The notes under the pieces: model-generated
Seen by the model: the letters and a program-made list of their open reading frames with translations, nothing else
Told to the model about the DNA's origin: nothing
Databases searched by the model: none
Made by a program: the position numbers and the translations under genes
Shown: positions 37,495 to 47,156 of the stretch, piece by piece
How the letters are laid out: each line of letters starts with the position of its first letter
Position numbering within the stretch: position 1 is the stretch's first letter
Source of the DNA: Bacteroidota bacterium
GTDB lineage: Bacteria > Bacteroidota > Bacteroidia > Bacteroidales > Prolixibacteraceae
Reading direction: 5' to 3'
Assembly: GCA_023412195.1 (NCBI GenBank)
Contig: JAEYNZ010000023.1
Location: forward strand, 19,815 to 83,814
DNA: 64,000 nt

Positions 37495-39507
37495 ATGAAA
37501 CAACATACCAATGCACTTGTAGATTCTTCTTCACCTTATCTTTTGCAGCATGCCCACAATCCGGTCAACTGGCAGCCCTGGGACGATAGCCTTGTAAAAT
37601 CTGGGAATACTCAAGGTAAACTGCTGTTGGTAAGTATAGGTTATGCTGCCTGTCACTGGTGTCATGTCATGGAACATGAAAGCTTCGAAGATGAGGAAGT
37701 TGCTGCGGTTATGAATGAAAACTTCATATGCATCAAGGTTGACAGGGAGGAACGCCCGGATGTGGATCACTATTATATGACTGCTGTCCACCTGATGGGG
37801 CTGCATGGAGGATGGCCTTTAAACATCATTGCCTTGCCCGACGGACGTCCTATGTGGGGCGGAACATACTTCCCCAAAAAAACATGGATGAACAACATAA
37901 AAGCTGTAGCTGATTTCTGGAAGGAGAATCCTGAAAAATCGGCACAGTATGCCCAAAGCCTGCAGGAAGGTATATCGCAAACTTCCCATCCAGTTATCCC
38001 TGAAAATTCTCCCAGTCTCGATAAAAAGATCATTCAGCAAAGTGTAAACAGCTGGAAGAAGCGATTCGATATGGAAAACGGGGGAAGGCAGGGACAACCA
38101 AAATTCCCCATGCCCGTTAACCTCGATTTTTTACTTTACTACGCTTCGGCAGAGAAAGATAATCATGTACTCAACTATGTAAAACTTACCCTTCAGAAAA
38201 TGGCCAGAGGGGGTATTTACGACCAGGCAGGGGGAGGGTTTGCACGGTATTCGGTCGATGATATCTGGAAGGTGCCCCATTTCGAGAAAATGCTCTACGA
38301 TAATGCACAGCTTATAAGCATCTATTCCAAGGGATATCAGAAGTTCAGAGAAGAAGAGTTTAAAACTGTAGTTCATGAAACTGCACAGTTTTGTGAAAGG
38401 GAACTTTCTGATGATGCAGGCGCGTTTTATTCTTCTTTGGATGCCGACAGCGAAGGGGTGGAGGGCAAATTCTATGTGTGGAGGCAGCAGGAACTTAAAG
38501 AACTTCTTCAGGATGATTATACCCTGTTTTCTCAGTATTTCAATGTCAGTTCAAAAGGTCTTTGGGAAGATGGCAACTATATCCTGTTGCGCGATCTGTC
38601 TGACGACAGCTTTGGCGGAAGGAATGGTTTAACAGAAGAAGAATTACAGCAAAAAATCAGGAAATGGAAAGAACTTTTAATGCATGAGCGAAGTAAAAGG
38701 GTAAGGCCGGGACTGGATGATAAAACCATTGCATCATGGAACGGATTGATGATCCAGGGCCTGACTGATGCATATAAGGCATTCGGCGATAAATATTTCA
38801 GTGATCTTGCCATACGAACTGGTAATTTTATAAAACAGTATATGGCAGCACCGGAAAACCGGATTTATCATCTGTGGAAGGGGGGAATTGCTACGGTGAA
38901 GGGTTTTCTTGAAGACTACGCTCTTGTGATCCAGGCATATATTTCGCTTTTTGAAATTACTGGTTCGAAAGAATGGCTGCAGGAAGCCAGGCAACTGCTG
39001 GACCATACGCTGACTCATTTCAGGGATGAGGCTTCCGGGCTTTTCTACTTTTCTGAAATCAATGCAGATCAGGCGCTCAGCAACCATTTTCAAAATGAGG
39101 ACAATGTTATTCCTGCAGCCAATTCTGTAATGGCCAACAACCTCCACCGGATGGGTTTAATATTTAATGACAGATCCCTTTCATTCAAGGCTGAACAGAT
39201 GTTGCAGTACGTAACTGCTCATTTTTCCCAATATCCTCATGCCTTCGCTAATTGGGGTAATCTGATGCTTAAACATACTGGTGATTATTTTGAAGTGGCC
39301 ATTCTTGGCAAAGATGCACGGCAAAAATTCATGGAGATGCAACAGCATTACCTGCCAAATGTGTTATGGGCTTTTTCTGAAAATGACAGTAAAGTACCAT
39401 TACTCAGTCAAAGATATGTAGACGGGAAATCGCTTGTATATGTATGCCGCGAAGGTGCATGTCAGCTTCCTGTGGAGGACACTGCAGAGGCTCTGAAGCT
39501 GTTGTAA
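37495..39507 (+). CDS. Thioredoxin-domain protein of the YyaL/DUF255 family
   Basis: The 670-residue protein has an N-terminal thioredoxin-like domain (residues ~1-165) with YAACHWCHVMEHESFED, whose CxxC is Cys-His-Trp-Cys, and VDREERPDVDHYYMT. A large alpha/alpha-barrel similar to N-acylglucosamine 2-epimerases fills the rest (GGIYDQAGGGFARYSVDDIWKVPHFEKMLYDNAQ). Human SPATA20 is a homologue. The biochemical role is not known. There is no signal peptide, so it should be cytoplasmic. It stands alone between divergent and convergent neighbours. Confidence 0.93.
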   Translation: MKQHTNALVDSSSPYLLQHAHNPVNWQPWDDSLVKSGNTQGKLLLVSIGYAACHWCHVMEHESFEDEEVAAVMNENFICIKVDREERPDVDHYYMTAVHLMGLHGGWPLNIIALPDGRPMWGGTYFPKKTWMNNIKAVADFWKENPEKSAQYAQSLQEGISQTSHPVIPENSPSLDKKIIQQSVNSWKKRFDMENGGRQGQPKFPMPVNLDFLLYYASAEKDNHVLNYVKLTLQKMARGGIYDQAGGGFARYSVDDIWKVPHFEKMLYDNAQLISIYSKGYQKFREEEFKTVVHETAQFCERELSDDAGAFYSSLDADSEGVEGKFYVWRQQELKELLQDDYTLFSQYFNVSSKGLWEDGNYILLRDLSDDSFGGRNGLTEEELQQKIRKWKELLMHERSKRVRPGLDDKTIASWNGLMIQGLTDAYKAFGDKYFSDLAIRTGNFIKQYMAAPENRIYHLWKGGIATVKGFLEDYALVIQAYISLFEITGSKEWLQEARQLLDHTLTHFRDEASGLFYFSEINADQALSNHFQNEDNVIPAANSVMANNLHRMGLIFNDRSLSFKAEQMLQYVTAHFSQYPHAFANWGNLMLKHTGDYFEVAILGKDARQKFMEMQQHYLPNVLWAFSENDSKVPLLSQRYVDGKSLVYVCREGACQLPVEDTAEALKLL

Positions 39508-39514
39508 AGGTTTT

Positions 39515-39550
39515 AAAAAATAAATAATCCCGGCGCGTCTACCGGGATTA
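39515..39550 (-). terminator. Hairpin downstream of the prolyl oligopeptidase gene
   Basis: TAATCCCGG / CCGGGATTA (9-bp perfect stem, 8-base loop). Read on the minus strand the right side runs into TTTATTTTTT, so it suits termination of the gene ending at 39688. It may also block read-through from YyaL. Confidence 0.7.
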
Positions 39551-39687
39551 CTCAATAACCTTCAAAAATTGCGTCTTGTTCTGGTTTTATATTCCGGGCT
39601 TGTAATGAAACAAACTTAGATAATTCCCGCGGAATCCTATGCAACTAAAGACTGATTCGAAAGGTTAAAAAAGCTGATATTTTTGCT

Positions 39688-41781
39688 TCAGAAATTCTGA
39701 CTTGTACCAGTATTCATCAGTTTCATCTGTAAGTATGAATATAGCTGAGCATTCATCCGGGCCCGCTGTTCATTGGTTGATGCCCCGGCATGGCCTCCTT
39801 CCGTATTTTCAAAATAATATACCCTATAACCCATGTCATGCATTTTAGCTACCATTTTACGGGCATGACCGGGATGCACCCTGTCGTCACGGGTTGATGT
39901 TGTAAAAAACACTTCAGGGTAATTCATACCTTCCTTCAGGTTATGGTAAGGTGAATACCTGCTGATGTATGCCCACTCTTCAGGAATATCCGGATTACCA
40001 TATTCTGCCATCCAGCTGGCCCCGGCAAGAAGTTTATTATAACGTTTCATGTCGAGCAGCGGAACAGCACACACAGCAGCACCATATAAATCGGGACGTT
40101 GTGTAATGGCTACACCCACCAAAAGGCCTCCGTTGCTTCCTCCGTATATGCCCAGCTTCTCAGCAGAGGTAATCTTTTTAGATATCAGGCTTTCTGCCAC
40201 GGCATGAAAATCATCGTATACAAGCTGACGGTTTTCTTTCAATCCTGCCTGATGCCATTTGGGACCGAATTCACCGCCGCCTCTCAGGTTAGCCAGTACA
40301 TATACCCCTCCTTCTTCAAGCCAGGCAGTACCGGTAAGAGCTGAAAACCTCGGTAACTGGGGAACTTCAAACCCTCCGTAGGCATAGAGCAAAGTGGGGT
40401 TTTTCCCATTGAATTCACTATTCTTTCCACGAACTACAAAATAAGGGATTTTTGTCCCGTCTTTGGAAACTGCTTCAAACTGTTCAACTTTGTATTTGTC
40501 TGTATCAAACCATGAAGGAAGGGATTTAATTTTTTTCACAGAAGATTCTGTTGCATCACCATAATATAGAGCAGAGGGTTCGAGAAAGTTCTGAAAATAA
40601 AAGAAGTAACTGTTGCTGAATTCATCTGCTGAACCCAAAGTAAGGTTACCCATATCGGGGGCATCTATTTTTTCCTTTATCCACTTTTTGTCCCAGCGAT
40701 AGCTGTACAATTCGCTTTTAACATTGACAAGCATGTTAACCAGAAGCCGGTCCTTTGTTGAGTTAATTTCGGTAATACTCGAGCGTTTATCAGGTGCAAC
40801 CAACAGGACAAAACTGTTTTTACCTTTCATTAAATCGTCATAACCAATACTGATAACCGCGCCCTGAGGGAATGTATGGTTCCTGACTTTCCAGTCCGAC
40901 TTCAGGCTGAAAATAACCTGTCCGTTGAAAATTGTATTCAATTCAATATCGGAAGGTAAATCAGGCCTGATGGTTTTTTCTTTTTCAAGGAAATAATATT
41001 CTCCCTCGTAAAATGAGGTGCGTCTTGTAACCACCTGATATATTTTTTGTTGTGTGGGAAGCACATATCCCCAGATACCCATGTCGTTTTCGTTTCCCTT
41101 GAAAACTTCGAGGGCATTTTCCAGTCCCGAACCTCTTTTTAAAATCTTTACCTGGGTCGGATAACCTGACGTGGTCATCCCTTCGCCAAAATCGGTTGAA
41201 ACCATAAGCGTATTTTCATCTATCCAGCTTGCACTGCCCTTTGCTTCGGGAATTATAAATCCATTTTCCATGAACGATCTGGTATCTGTATCATATTCCC
41301 TGATCTCCACTGCGTCGCCACCGCCCTTTGATAAACTTACAAGAAACTTTTTATAATCAGGGAAAAGTCCGGAAGCACCCTTAAAAACCCATTTGATGCC
41401 ATCCTTTTCCGAAAGTTCATCTATGTTCAGAAGGATTTCCCATTCAGGTTCACCTGTAAGATAGCTTTCGATGCTGGTCCTTCTCCAGATTCCCCTCTGG
41501 TATTGCTGATCCTGCCAGAAATTATAAATAAACTTTCCAAAAATACCCGGTTCAGCAATTCTTTCAGTTGAATTCAGGATTTCCAGGCTCTTGTTATAAA
41601 CAGAATTATAACCAGGTTGAGAGGAGAGTACTTCAACTGTCTTATCATTCCATTCCTGAACCCATGAAAGTGCCTTCTGACCCTCTACCTCTTCAAGCCA
41701 GATGTAAGGATCATTTTCATTTTGAGCGGTTAACATGTGTGTAGCCATCGATAAAAAAATCAATATTAAATAATGCTTCAT
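39688..41781 (-). CDS. Prolyl oligopeptidase (S9A), exported
   Basis: This serine peptidase cleaves short peptides after proline. The 697-residue protein starts at MKHYLILIFLSMATHMLTAQN (ATG 41781) with a Sec signal; a longer frame to 41808 is less likely. The N-terminal DPYIWLEEVEGQKALSWVQEWN is the classic S9A start, a seven-bladed beta-propeller follows, and the hydrolase domain has LYAYGGFEVPQLP, ANLRGGGEFGPKWHQAG and GIYGGSNGGLLVG with nucleophile Ser549. STRDDRVHPGHARKM provides the Asp and EGGHAGAS the His. It has a good Bacteroidota promoter. Confidence 0.95.
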   Translation of the reverse strand: MKHYLILIFLSMATHMLTAQNENDPYIWLEEVEGQKALSWVQEWNDKTVEVLSSQPGYNSVYNKSLEILNSTERIAEPGIFGKFIYNFWQDQQYQRGIWRRTSIESYLTGEPEWEILLNIDELSEKDGIKWVFKGASGLFPDYKKFLVSLSKGGGDAVEIREYDTDTRSFMENGFIIPEAKGSASWIDENTLMVSTDFGEGMTTSGYPTQVKILKRGSGLENALEVFKGNENDMGIWGYVLPTQQKIYQVVTRRTSFYEGEYYFLEKEKTIRPDLPSDIELNTIFNGQVIFSLKSDWKVRNHTFPQGAVISIGYDDLMKGKNSFVLLVAPDKRSSITEINSTKDRLLVNMLVNVKSELYSYRWDKKWIKEKIDAPDMGNLTLGSADEFSNSYFFYFQNFLEPSALYYGDATESSVKKIKSLPSWFDTDKYKVEQFEAVSKDGTKIPYFVVRGKNSEFNGKNPTLLYAYGGFEVPQLPRFSALTGTAWLEEGGVYVLANLRGGGEFGPKWHQAGLKENRQLVYDDFHAVAESLISKKITSAEKLGIYGGSNGGLLVGVAITQRPDLYGAAVCAVPLLDMKRYNKLLAGASWMAEYGNPDIPEEWAYISRYSPYHNLKEGMNYPEVFFTTSTRDDRVHPGHARKMVAKMHDMGYRVYYFENTEGGHAGASTNEQRARMNAQLYSYLQMKLMNTGTSQNF

Positions 41782-41805
41782 TTTTAGTATGTTTAAGTAA
41801 ATAGA

Positions 41806-41837
41806 CAAAACTATTAAACGTTCAGGTAAAAAACAAA
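41806..41837 (-). promoter_or_regulatory. Promoter of the prolyl oligopeptidase gene
   Basis: On the minus strand, TTTG (41837-41834), 20 bases, then TAGTTTTG (41813-41806). This matches the TTTG / TAnnTTTG consensus with accepted spacing. The box ends 25 bases before the ATG at 41781. Confidence 0.7.
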
Positions 41838-41978
41838 AATAGTGCTTCTTTTGTATTTATTTTCAGATGATCTTTTAAATGAGGCTATAAATGTATAATT
41901 TTGCATAAAAAATAGCAGGACCGGTGAACTGTAAAAACTTTAGCTGAGATAGGCTTTCCCGGGAATTAAATAATTTAT

Positions 41979-43055
41979 ATGGGAGCGTTATTTTTATTTT
42001 TCACATTATCCATAGTTGTTTCTTTTTTTTGTTCAATGTGGGAAGCGGTTTTGTTAAGTAATACACCCTCTTTCGTTGGCCGTATGCAATCCGAAAAGCC
42101 TAAAATCGGTCATTTGCTGAACAAAATGAAAGCAGATGTTGACAGGCCTCTTTCAGCCATTCTTACATTAAATACTTTTGCACATACAGTTGGAGCCCTT
42201 GGAGTGGGGGTGGAAGCCGGCAAATTATTTGGCACTAAACAGATTTCATTCTTATTTATCAATACTTCATATGAATCGATTATTGCAACTGCAATGACAC
42301 TTGCCATCCTCATTCTTTCCGAAATCATTCCTAAAACAGTGGGAGCTGTTTTCTGGCAGCAACTCACACCATTTACGGTGAACTCATTGCGGGTGCTTCT
42401 GATTGTGCTCGCACCTTTTGTCTGGATGAGCAAGGGCATTACACGTATGGTAAAGCCCGAGAAAGGAAGCGTTTTCAGCCGGGCCGATTTTGTAGCTATG
42501 GCTGATGTAGGTTTGCAGAGCGGCGCCCTCGACCGGGAGGAGAAATCGATTATTCAAAACCTGCTTCGACTGGAAAACATTAGAGTCAGGGACATTATGA
42601 CACCACGGTCGGTGCTCATGATGGTGGATGAAGAAATGAGAATGGACGAAATTTATAAGGAAATAAAACCTATGGTTTTTTCCCGCATCCCTGTCTATCA
42701 GGATCAGCCTGACAACATTACGGGTGTCATACTAAAAGACAATGTGCTTGAAAACCTTGCCCAGGATAAGCATACTGTCAAAGCAGTGGAAATTAAACGG
42801 GAAATCCTTTTTGTTGATGATAATATTACGGTTGCCAAACTGATGGATACCCTGATCCTTAACCGGGCTCACCTTGCCATGGTGCTCGATGATTTTGGAA
42901 GTGTGGTAGGGCTTGTTACCATGGAAGATTTGTTTGAAACACTGCTAGGACTTGAAATTGTGGATGAATCTGATAAGGTAGAAGATCTTCAGAAACTGGC
43001 TCTTGACAAGTGGAAAAAAAGAGTAGATAACCAGCGGCGCAATAATACTCCTTAA
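41979..43055 (+). CDS. CNNM/CorC-type transporter (DUF21 plus CBS)
   Basis: This is a membrane protein of the hemolysin-C/CNNM family, usually linked to Mg2+ or Co2+ efflux. The 358-residue protein has a DUF21 transmembrane domain (~1-165) starting with LFFTLSIVVSFFCSMWEAVLLS, then paired CBS domains (RVRDIMTPRSVLMMVDEEMRMDEIYK and IKREILFVDDNITVAKLMD). It ends with VLDDFGSVVGLVTMEDLFETLLGLEIVDESD. The C-terminal CorC-HlyC domain found in many relatives is missing. A -7-like box, TAATTTTG, lies at 41896-41903. Confidence 0.9.
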   Translation: MGALFLFFTLSIVVSFFCSMWEAVLLSNTPSFVGRMQSEKPKIGHLLNKMKADVDRPLSAILTLNTFAHTVGALGVGVEAGKLFGTKQISFLFINTSYESIIATAMTLAILILSEIIPKTVGAVFWQQLTPFTVNSLRVLLIVLAPFVWMSKGITRMVKPEKGSVFSRADFVAMADVGLQSGALDREEKSIIQNLLRLENIRVRDIMTPRSVLMMVDEEMRMDEIYKEIKPMVFSRIPVYQDQPDNITGVILKDNVLENLAQDKHTVKAVEIKREILFVDDNITVAKLMDTLILNRAHLAMVLDDFGSVVGLVTMEDLFETLLGLEIVDESDKVEDLQKLALDKWKKRVDNQRRNNTP

Positions 43056-43100
43056 TCTTGTCCGTTACCCTTTTAATTTTACTTTAAATCATTTTGAAAT

Positions 43101-43117
43101 TGCAGGGATCCCCTGCA
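43101..43117. repeat. Perfect short palindrome TGCAGGG-ATC-CCCTGCA
   Basis: Seven-base perfect arms around a 3-base centre, lying 45 bp past the CNNM stop and about 95 bp before the PFP start. It may be an operator or a compact hairpin; no T tract follows. Confidence 0.5.
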
Positions 43118-43212
43118 TACCTGCTAAAAATGAATTAATTTTGAGAAAATTATGCCATCATGCTGTCATATAATTACAAAAAATAAATCTTTAGAAATTT
43201 AATATTAATAAA

Positions 43213-44868
43213 ATGAATATCAGTGCACTCCAAAAGGAAAGGGCAAATTATCAGCCCAAACTGCCCAAATCACTTCAGGGAACACCCAAACTTATTGAAG
43301 GAGATATAGCAAAACCAATTGCCGATGGTAAAGACATTGAAGCATTGTTCCCGCAAACCTGTGGCATGCCCCTGGTTGCTTTTGGTGAGGGGGGTGTACA
43401 GGAGCCGGGGCAACCGGTGAATGTTGGTGTGATCCTGTCAGGAGGACAAGCTCCTGGTGGGCATAATGTAATTTCAGGGATTTTTGACGGAATTAAAAGG
43501 GTTCATCCGCAAAGTAAACTGTTCGGTTTTCTGGGTGGGCCCGGCGGATTGGTTGATCATAAATATGTCGAACTGACTGCACCTGTCATTGATGAATACC
43601 GAAATACCGGTGGCTTTGACATTATTGGCTCCGGACGGACAAAGCTTGAAGAAGAATGGCAATTTGATAAAGGCCTTGAAATTGCACGCGACCTGAACCT
43701 GAATGCCCTTATTATTATAGGTGGCGATGATTCAAATACAAATGCCTGCGTGCTTGCTGAATATTATCTGCATAAGAACAGTGGCGTACAGGTTATCGGC
43801 TGCCCAAAAACAATTGATGGTGACCTTAAAAATGAAATGATCGAAACTTCTTTCGGTTTCGATACTGCCACCAAAGTATATTCAGAACTGATCGGCAACA
43901 TCCAGCGTGATGCCAACTCAGCAAAGAAGTACTGGCACTTTATAAAACTCATGGGCCGTTCAGCTTCACATATTGGACTGGAATGTGCATTAAAAACCCA
44001 ACCAAACATCACCCTGATTTCGGAAGAAGTGGCTGAAAAAAAGCAGACGCTTGAAGATATCGTTGATTATATTGCAGGGGTAGTTGCCCAACGTTCTTCA
44101 AATGGCGAGAACTTTGGTGTTGCTTTGATTCCTGAAGGCCTGGTTGAGTTTGTACCTGAAATGAAAATTCTGATAGCCGAACTTAATGATTTACTGGCTG
44201 AAGGTACAGAAACCGAAAAGGAATTTAAAATGCTGAAAAAATCGCATCAAAGAGAATGGGTCGCCCTTCATCTTTCTGAACATTCCGGAGATTTGTATAA
44301 TTCTTTGCCTGCAGGTATTGCCAACCAGCTGACACTCGATCGCGATCCCCATGGAAACGTGCAGGTTTCGCTTATTGAAACTGAAAAGCTGCTTGGTGAA
44401 ATGGTACAAACAAGGCTTGCAGAATTGAAAAGTGAAGGAAAATTCCATGGCAAATTCAGCGCCCTCTACCATTTCTTTGGGTATGAAGGCCGTTGTGCAG
44501 CTCCTTCAAATTTCGATGCCGACTACTGCTACGCACTTGGAAACACTGCAGCACAGCTGGTAGCTGCCGGAAAATCAGGTTACATGGCTTCAGTGCGTAA
44601 TCTTACTGCTCCTGCATCAGAATGGATTGCCGGTGGCGTTCCGGTTACCATGATGATGAATATGGAAAAGCGCCATGGCCATATGAAGCCTGTAATTCAA
44701 AAAGCCCTTGTGAACCTGAATGGTGCCCCATTCAAATACTTTGTATCAAAAAGAGGCGAATGGGCTCTGGGAACTAAATACATCTACCCGGGTCCTATTC
44801 AGTATTTCGGCCCCTCCAGTGTTTGCGATCAGCCCACTGAAACACTGAAATTAGAGCAGACATATTAA
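43213..44868 (+). CDS. pfp: PPi-dependent phosphofructokinase
   Basis: The enzyme phosphorylates fructose 6-phosphate with pyrophosphate, reversibly, and so can replace both Pfk and FBPase. The 551-residue protein is the long clade of [12 protein letters not shown] (170-178) has the Asp where ATP-PFK has Gly, which selects PPi. [22 protein letters not shown] (198 on) is the substrate and catalytic motif, and [14 protein letters not shown] follows. It has a terminator of its own. A -7-like box, TAATTTTG (43136-43143), lies 69 bases before the ATG. Confidence 0.96.
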   Translation: MNISALQKERANYQPKLPKSLQGTPKLIEGDIAKPIADGKDIEALFPQTCGMPLVAFGEGGVQEPGQPVNVGVILSGGQAPGGHNVISGIFDGIKRVHPQSKLFGFLGGPGGLVDHKYVELTAPVIDEYRNTGGFDIIGSGRTKLEEEWQFDKGLEIARDLNLNALIIIGGDDSNTNACVLAEYYLHKNSGVQVIGCPKTIDGDLKNEMIETSFGFDTATKVYSELIGNIQRDANSAKKYWHFIKLMGRSASHIGLECALKTQPNITLISEEVAEKKQTLEDIVDYIAGVVAQRSSNGENFGVALIPEGLVEFVPEMKILIAELNDLLAEGTETEKEFKMLKKSHQREWVALHLSEHSGDLYNSLPAGIANQLTLDRDPHGNVQVSLIETEKLLGEMVQTRLAELKSEGKFHGKFSALYHFFGYEGRCAAPSNFDADYCYALGNTAAQLVAAGKSGYMASVRNLTAPASEWIAGGVPVTMMMNMEKRHGHMKPVIQKALVNLNGAPFKYFVSKRGEWALGTKYIYPGPIQYFGPSSVCDQPTETLKLEQTY

Positions 44869-44888
44869 CAGACCATCCAATAATATGA

Positions 44889-44919
44889 AAAAGCTGTCGG
44901 AAAGGACGGCTTTTTTTTT
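44889..44919 (+). terminator. Terminator after PPi-phosphofructokinase
   Basis: AAAAGCTGTC / GACGGCTTTT (10-bp stem including one G-T pair, loop GGAAAG) running into T9. It begins 21 bases past the stop. Confidence 0.88.
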
Positions 44920-44940
44920 GCTTGTAATGCATGTAACCAT

Positions 44941-45058
44941 GTCAAGACTAAATTCAATGTAAATTCAATATAAAGTCAGATTAAAGTCAATATAAAGTCA
45001 ATTATTATTGAATTTACATTGAATTAAAATTGAGTTTAAATTGAATTTGGCCATGATC
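44941..45058. repeat. 11-bp-phased palindromic array, TCAA/TTGA type
   Basis: Left half: five units of the form AAATTCAATAT / AAAGTCAATAT, with the C at 44955, 44966, 44977, 44988 and 44999. Right half: the inverted form, TTGAATTTACA-like, with the G at 45010, 45021, 45032 and 45043. All steps, including the one across the centre, are exactly 11 bases. GGCCATG follows at 45049-45055. It lies between a + strand terminator and a - strand terminator, in a convergent gap. Confidence 0.8.
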
Positions 45059-45110
45059 AGGCAATGATGAAGCAGATACTATTGTATTTCAAGTGCAGAA
45101 ATTCAGGTAC

Positions 45111-45141
45111 AAAAAAAGCTGCTTGTGTAATAAAGCAGCTT
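45111..45141 (-). terminator. Terminator of the small outer-membrane protein gene
   Basis: AAGCTGCTT / AAGCAGCTT (9-bp perfect stem, 8-base loop) followed on the minus strand by T7. Confidence 0.85.
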
Positions 45142-45166
45142 CTTCTATATCTGTATTGAATTTCGG

Positions 45167-45643
45167 TCAGAAGATAAACCTTACTGAAATGGCAACATCA
45201 CTTGCATGAAAATCAACATTGCCAAGTATATTTAGGAAAGGCTTCCAGTCGAGCGAGATGTTGAATGGAATGGGTTCAATATTATATTCTATTCCCAGGA
45301 TGCCATCGATACCTAAAACAGTATGTGTTGAACCTCCATCAAACCATGGGTTTCTGGGATGTCCTTCGAAGAACCCCAGGTGGGCGCCGGCACCATAGTA
45401 CCAGTTTAACCGGGGCACATCAAAAGCCTGTGCGGCATGAATTTCATACAATCCTGTAACGACAAAACCTTCCCAGCGGGTGGTAAGAATACCTTCTATA
45501 GCGGTGTTGGTGCCTGTGAAATGTTTAACGGTTAACCCGTTCCATAAACCGCCACGAACACCAATCCCGGTGTTATAGTCCTGGGCTGTTACTGCTGTTC
45601 CGATCAGAAAGAACAAGGTAAATGCAATTAGTAATTTTTTCAT
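45167..45643 (-). CDS. Small outer-membrane beta-barrel-like protein
   Basis: The 158-residue protein has a signal peptide ending GTAVTAQ. The remainder alternates hydrophobic and polar residues with aromatic ends (GIGVRGGLWNGLTVKHF, AIEGILTTRWEGFVVTGLYE, LNWYYGAGAHLGFFEG, FNISLDWKPFLNI) and closes with DVAISVRFIF, a terminal aromatic Phe as in barrels inserted by the BAM machinery. Function is unknown; it could be a small porin-like or structural protein. It is monocistronic with its own terminator. Confidence 0.72.
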   Translation of the reverse strand: MKKLLIAFTLFFLIGTAVTAQDYNTGIGVRGGLWNGLTVKHFTGTNTAIEGILTTRWEGFVVTGLYEIHAAQAFDVPRLNWYYGAGAHLGFFEGHPRNPWFDGGSTHTVLGIDGILGIEYNIEPIPFNISLDWKPFLNILGNVDFHASDVAISVRFIF

Positions 45644-45736
45644 TTTTTTAATTTTAACTATTTTACATCATATAACATGAGAATGCTGATATGGTTTTTT
45701 GTTTTTTTGAAGTTCAGGCCAAATCAGCTTAATCAC

Positions 45737-46396
45737 TTACTGCTTAAATACAAACGATATGATATTTGCTCCCATTTTCAGTGCAATTTCCCTAAGTTCA
45801 GGAGGATTGTTATGTACTGCTTCATTTTCCCACCCGTCGCTGATATCTGATTCATAAGTGTAAAGGCATACAAGCCTGTCTTCAATGAAAATTCCGAATG
45901 CCTGTGGAGGCTTATTGTCATGTTCATGAATTTTGGGCAGCCCCTCGCTAAAGGAGTATTTCTGATGAAAAATGGGATGGGAGTGAGGAAGTTCCCTGAG
46001 TTCTTTGTCGGGAAACACTTTCCTGATCTCCCTCCTGAAAAAGGGATCAAGTCCATAATTGTCGTCTACATGCAGAAATCCGCCTGCTTCAAGGTAGTTC
46101 CTGAGGTTCATGGCTTCCTGTTCAGAAAGCACAATGTTCCCATGACCAGTCATGTGCACAAACGGGAAGTTGAACAGGTCGGCACTGCCTACTTCCACAG
46201 TTGACGGCTCGGGGTGAATATTGGTATTCATCTGGCTGTTGCAGAAAGCAATCAGGTTTGGCAAAGCTGTAGGATCAGCATACCAGTCACCGCCACCACC
46301 ATATTTTACGAGTGCTATCCTGGTAGGCTGAGCATGGCTTCCGGCAATCCCCAGTAAAATAAAAAAGAATATAAATAAGTATCTCATGATGATCAT
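45737..46396 (-). CDS. DUF4159 domain exported protein
   Basis: The 219-residue protein has a signal peptide ending GIAGSHAQ. The mature part matches DUF4159: RIALVKYGGGGDWYADPTALPNL, FPFVHMTGHGNIVLSEQEAMNLRNYLEAGGFLHVDDNYGLDPFFRREIRKVFP, LPHSHPIFH. The fold is related to glutamine-amidotransferase-like domains but without a clear Cys. In other bacteria, such proteins sit with MoxR, DUF58 and von Willebrand genes; none is adjacent here. The start may be the ATG at 46387 instead of 46396. Function is unknown. Confidence 0.85.
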   Translation of the reverse strand: MIIMRYLFIFFFILLGIAGSHAQPTRIALVKYGGGGDWYADPTALPNLIAFCNSQMNTNIHPEPSTVEVGSADLFNFPFVHMTGHGNIVLSEQEAMNLRNYLEAGGFLHVDDNYGLDPFFRREIRKVFPDKELRELPHSHPIFHQKYSFSEGLPKIHEHDNKPPQAFGIFIEDRLVCLYTYESDISDGWENEAVHNNPPELREIALKMGANIISFVFKQ

Positions 46397-46454
46397 TGTG
46401 GCCGAAAATTAATACTTCTTGCTGAAATGAAAAAACAAAATGAAGCAACTTCTT

Positions 46455-47156
46455 CTAAACATTCGTTAAATTAACAATTTGGCAGGAAACCACTCCTGCA
46501 GTTTCAGTCCGCAGACGGCTGTCGCCGAGTGAAATGGCTTCAAATCCATATTTCGCGGCATTTTCAACTTCACTGGTACTAAAATCTCCTTCAGGGCCAA
46601 TAAGTACGAGTACAGATTTTCCTTTTTGTACAAGATGCTTCATATGGGGCAGATTATGTTCCCTGCAATGTGCAATAAATTTCTGATCAGCATTGCTGCC
46701 GGCTATGAATTCACTGAAGGAAACAAGCTCATTCAATCTGGGCAGGTATGCCTTCACCGATTGCTTCATTGCTGAAACCAAAACCTTTTCCAGCCGGTCG
46801 GTTTTCACAGTTTTTCTTTCACTGTTTTCACACAGCAGCAAACTGATTTCATCAATACCAATTTCAGTTGCTTTTTCAAGAAACCACTCCAACCTGTCAT
46901 TGTTTTTTGTAGGAGCTATGGCAATGTGTGTATAATAATCTTTTTTCCCCACCTGATGGCTTGATTCGATGACGTTCAGCCTGCATTTTTTTGGATTTGC
47001 GTCAGTTATTAAGGCAGTATAAAACCCTCCTGTACCATCGGTGCAAAAAATGCTGTCGCCCTTTCCCAGTCGAAGGACCTTCACTGCATGTTTCGATTCT
47101 GTTTCATCAAGGATGATTTCATTTCCGGAAATACCGGGTACATAAAACAACTGCAT
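46455..47156 (-). CDS. rsmE: 16S rRNA (uracil-1498-N3)-methyltransferase
   Basis: The SAM-dependent enzyme methylates U1498 of 16S rRNA. The 233-residue protein starts MQLFYVPGISGNEIILDE (ATG 47156); the open frame extends 40 residues upstream with no family likeness. It has a PUA-like N-terminal domain (ESKHAVKVLRLGKGDSIFCTDGTGG) and the SPOUT trefoil knot (VLIGPEGDFSTSEVENAAKYGFEAISLGDSRLRTETAGV). A -7-like box CAAATTTA (47180-47187, plus strand) lies upstream. A housekeeping gene. Confidence 0.95.
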   Translation of the reverse strand: MQLFYVPGISGNEIILDETESKHAVKVLRLGKGDSIFCTDGTGGFYTALITDANPKKCRLNVIESSHQVGKKDYYTHIAIAPTKNNDRLEWFLEKATEIGIDEISLLLCENSERKTVKTDRLEKVLVSAMKQSVKAYLPRLNELVSFSEFIAGSNADQKFIAHCREHNLPHMKHLVQKGKSVLVLIGPEGDFSTSEVENAAKYGFEAISLGDSRLRTETAGVVSCQIVNLTNV

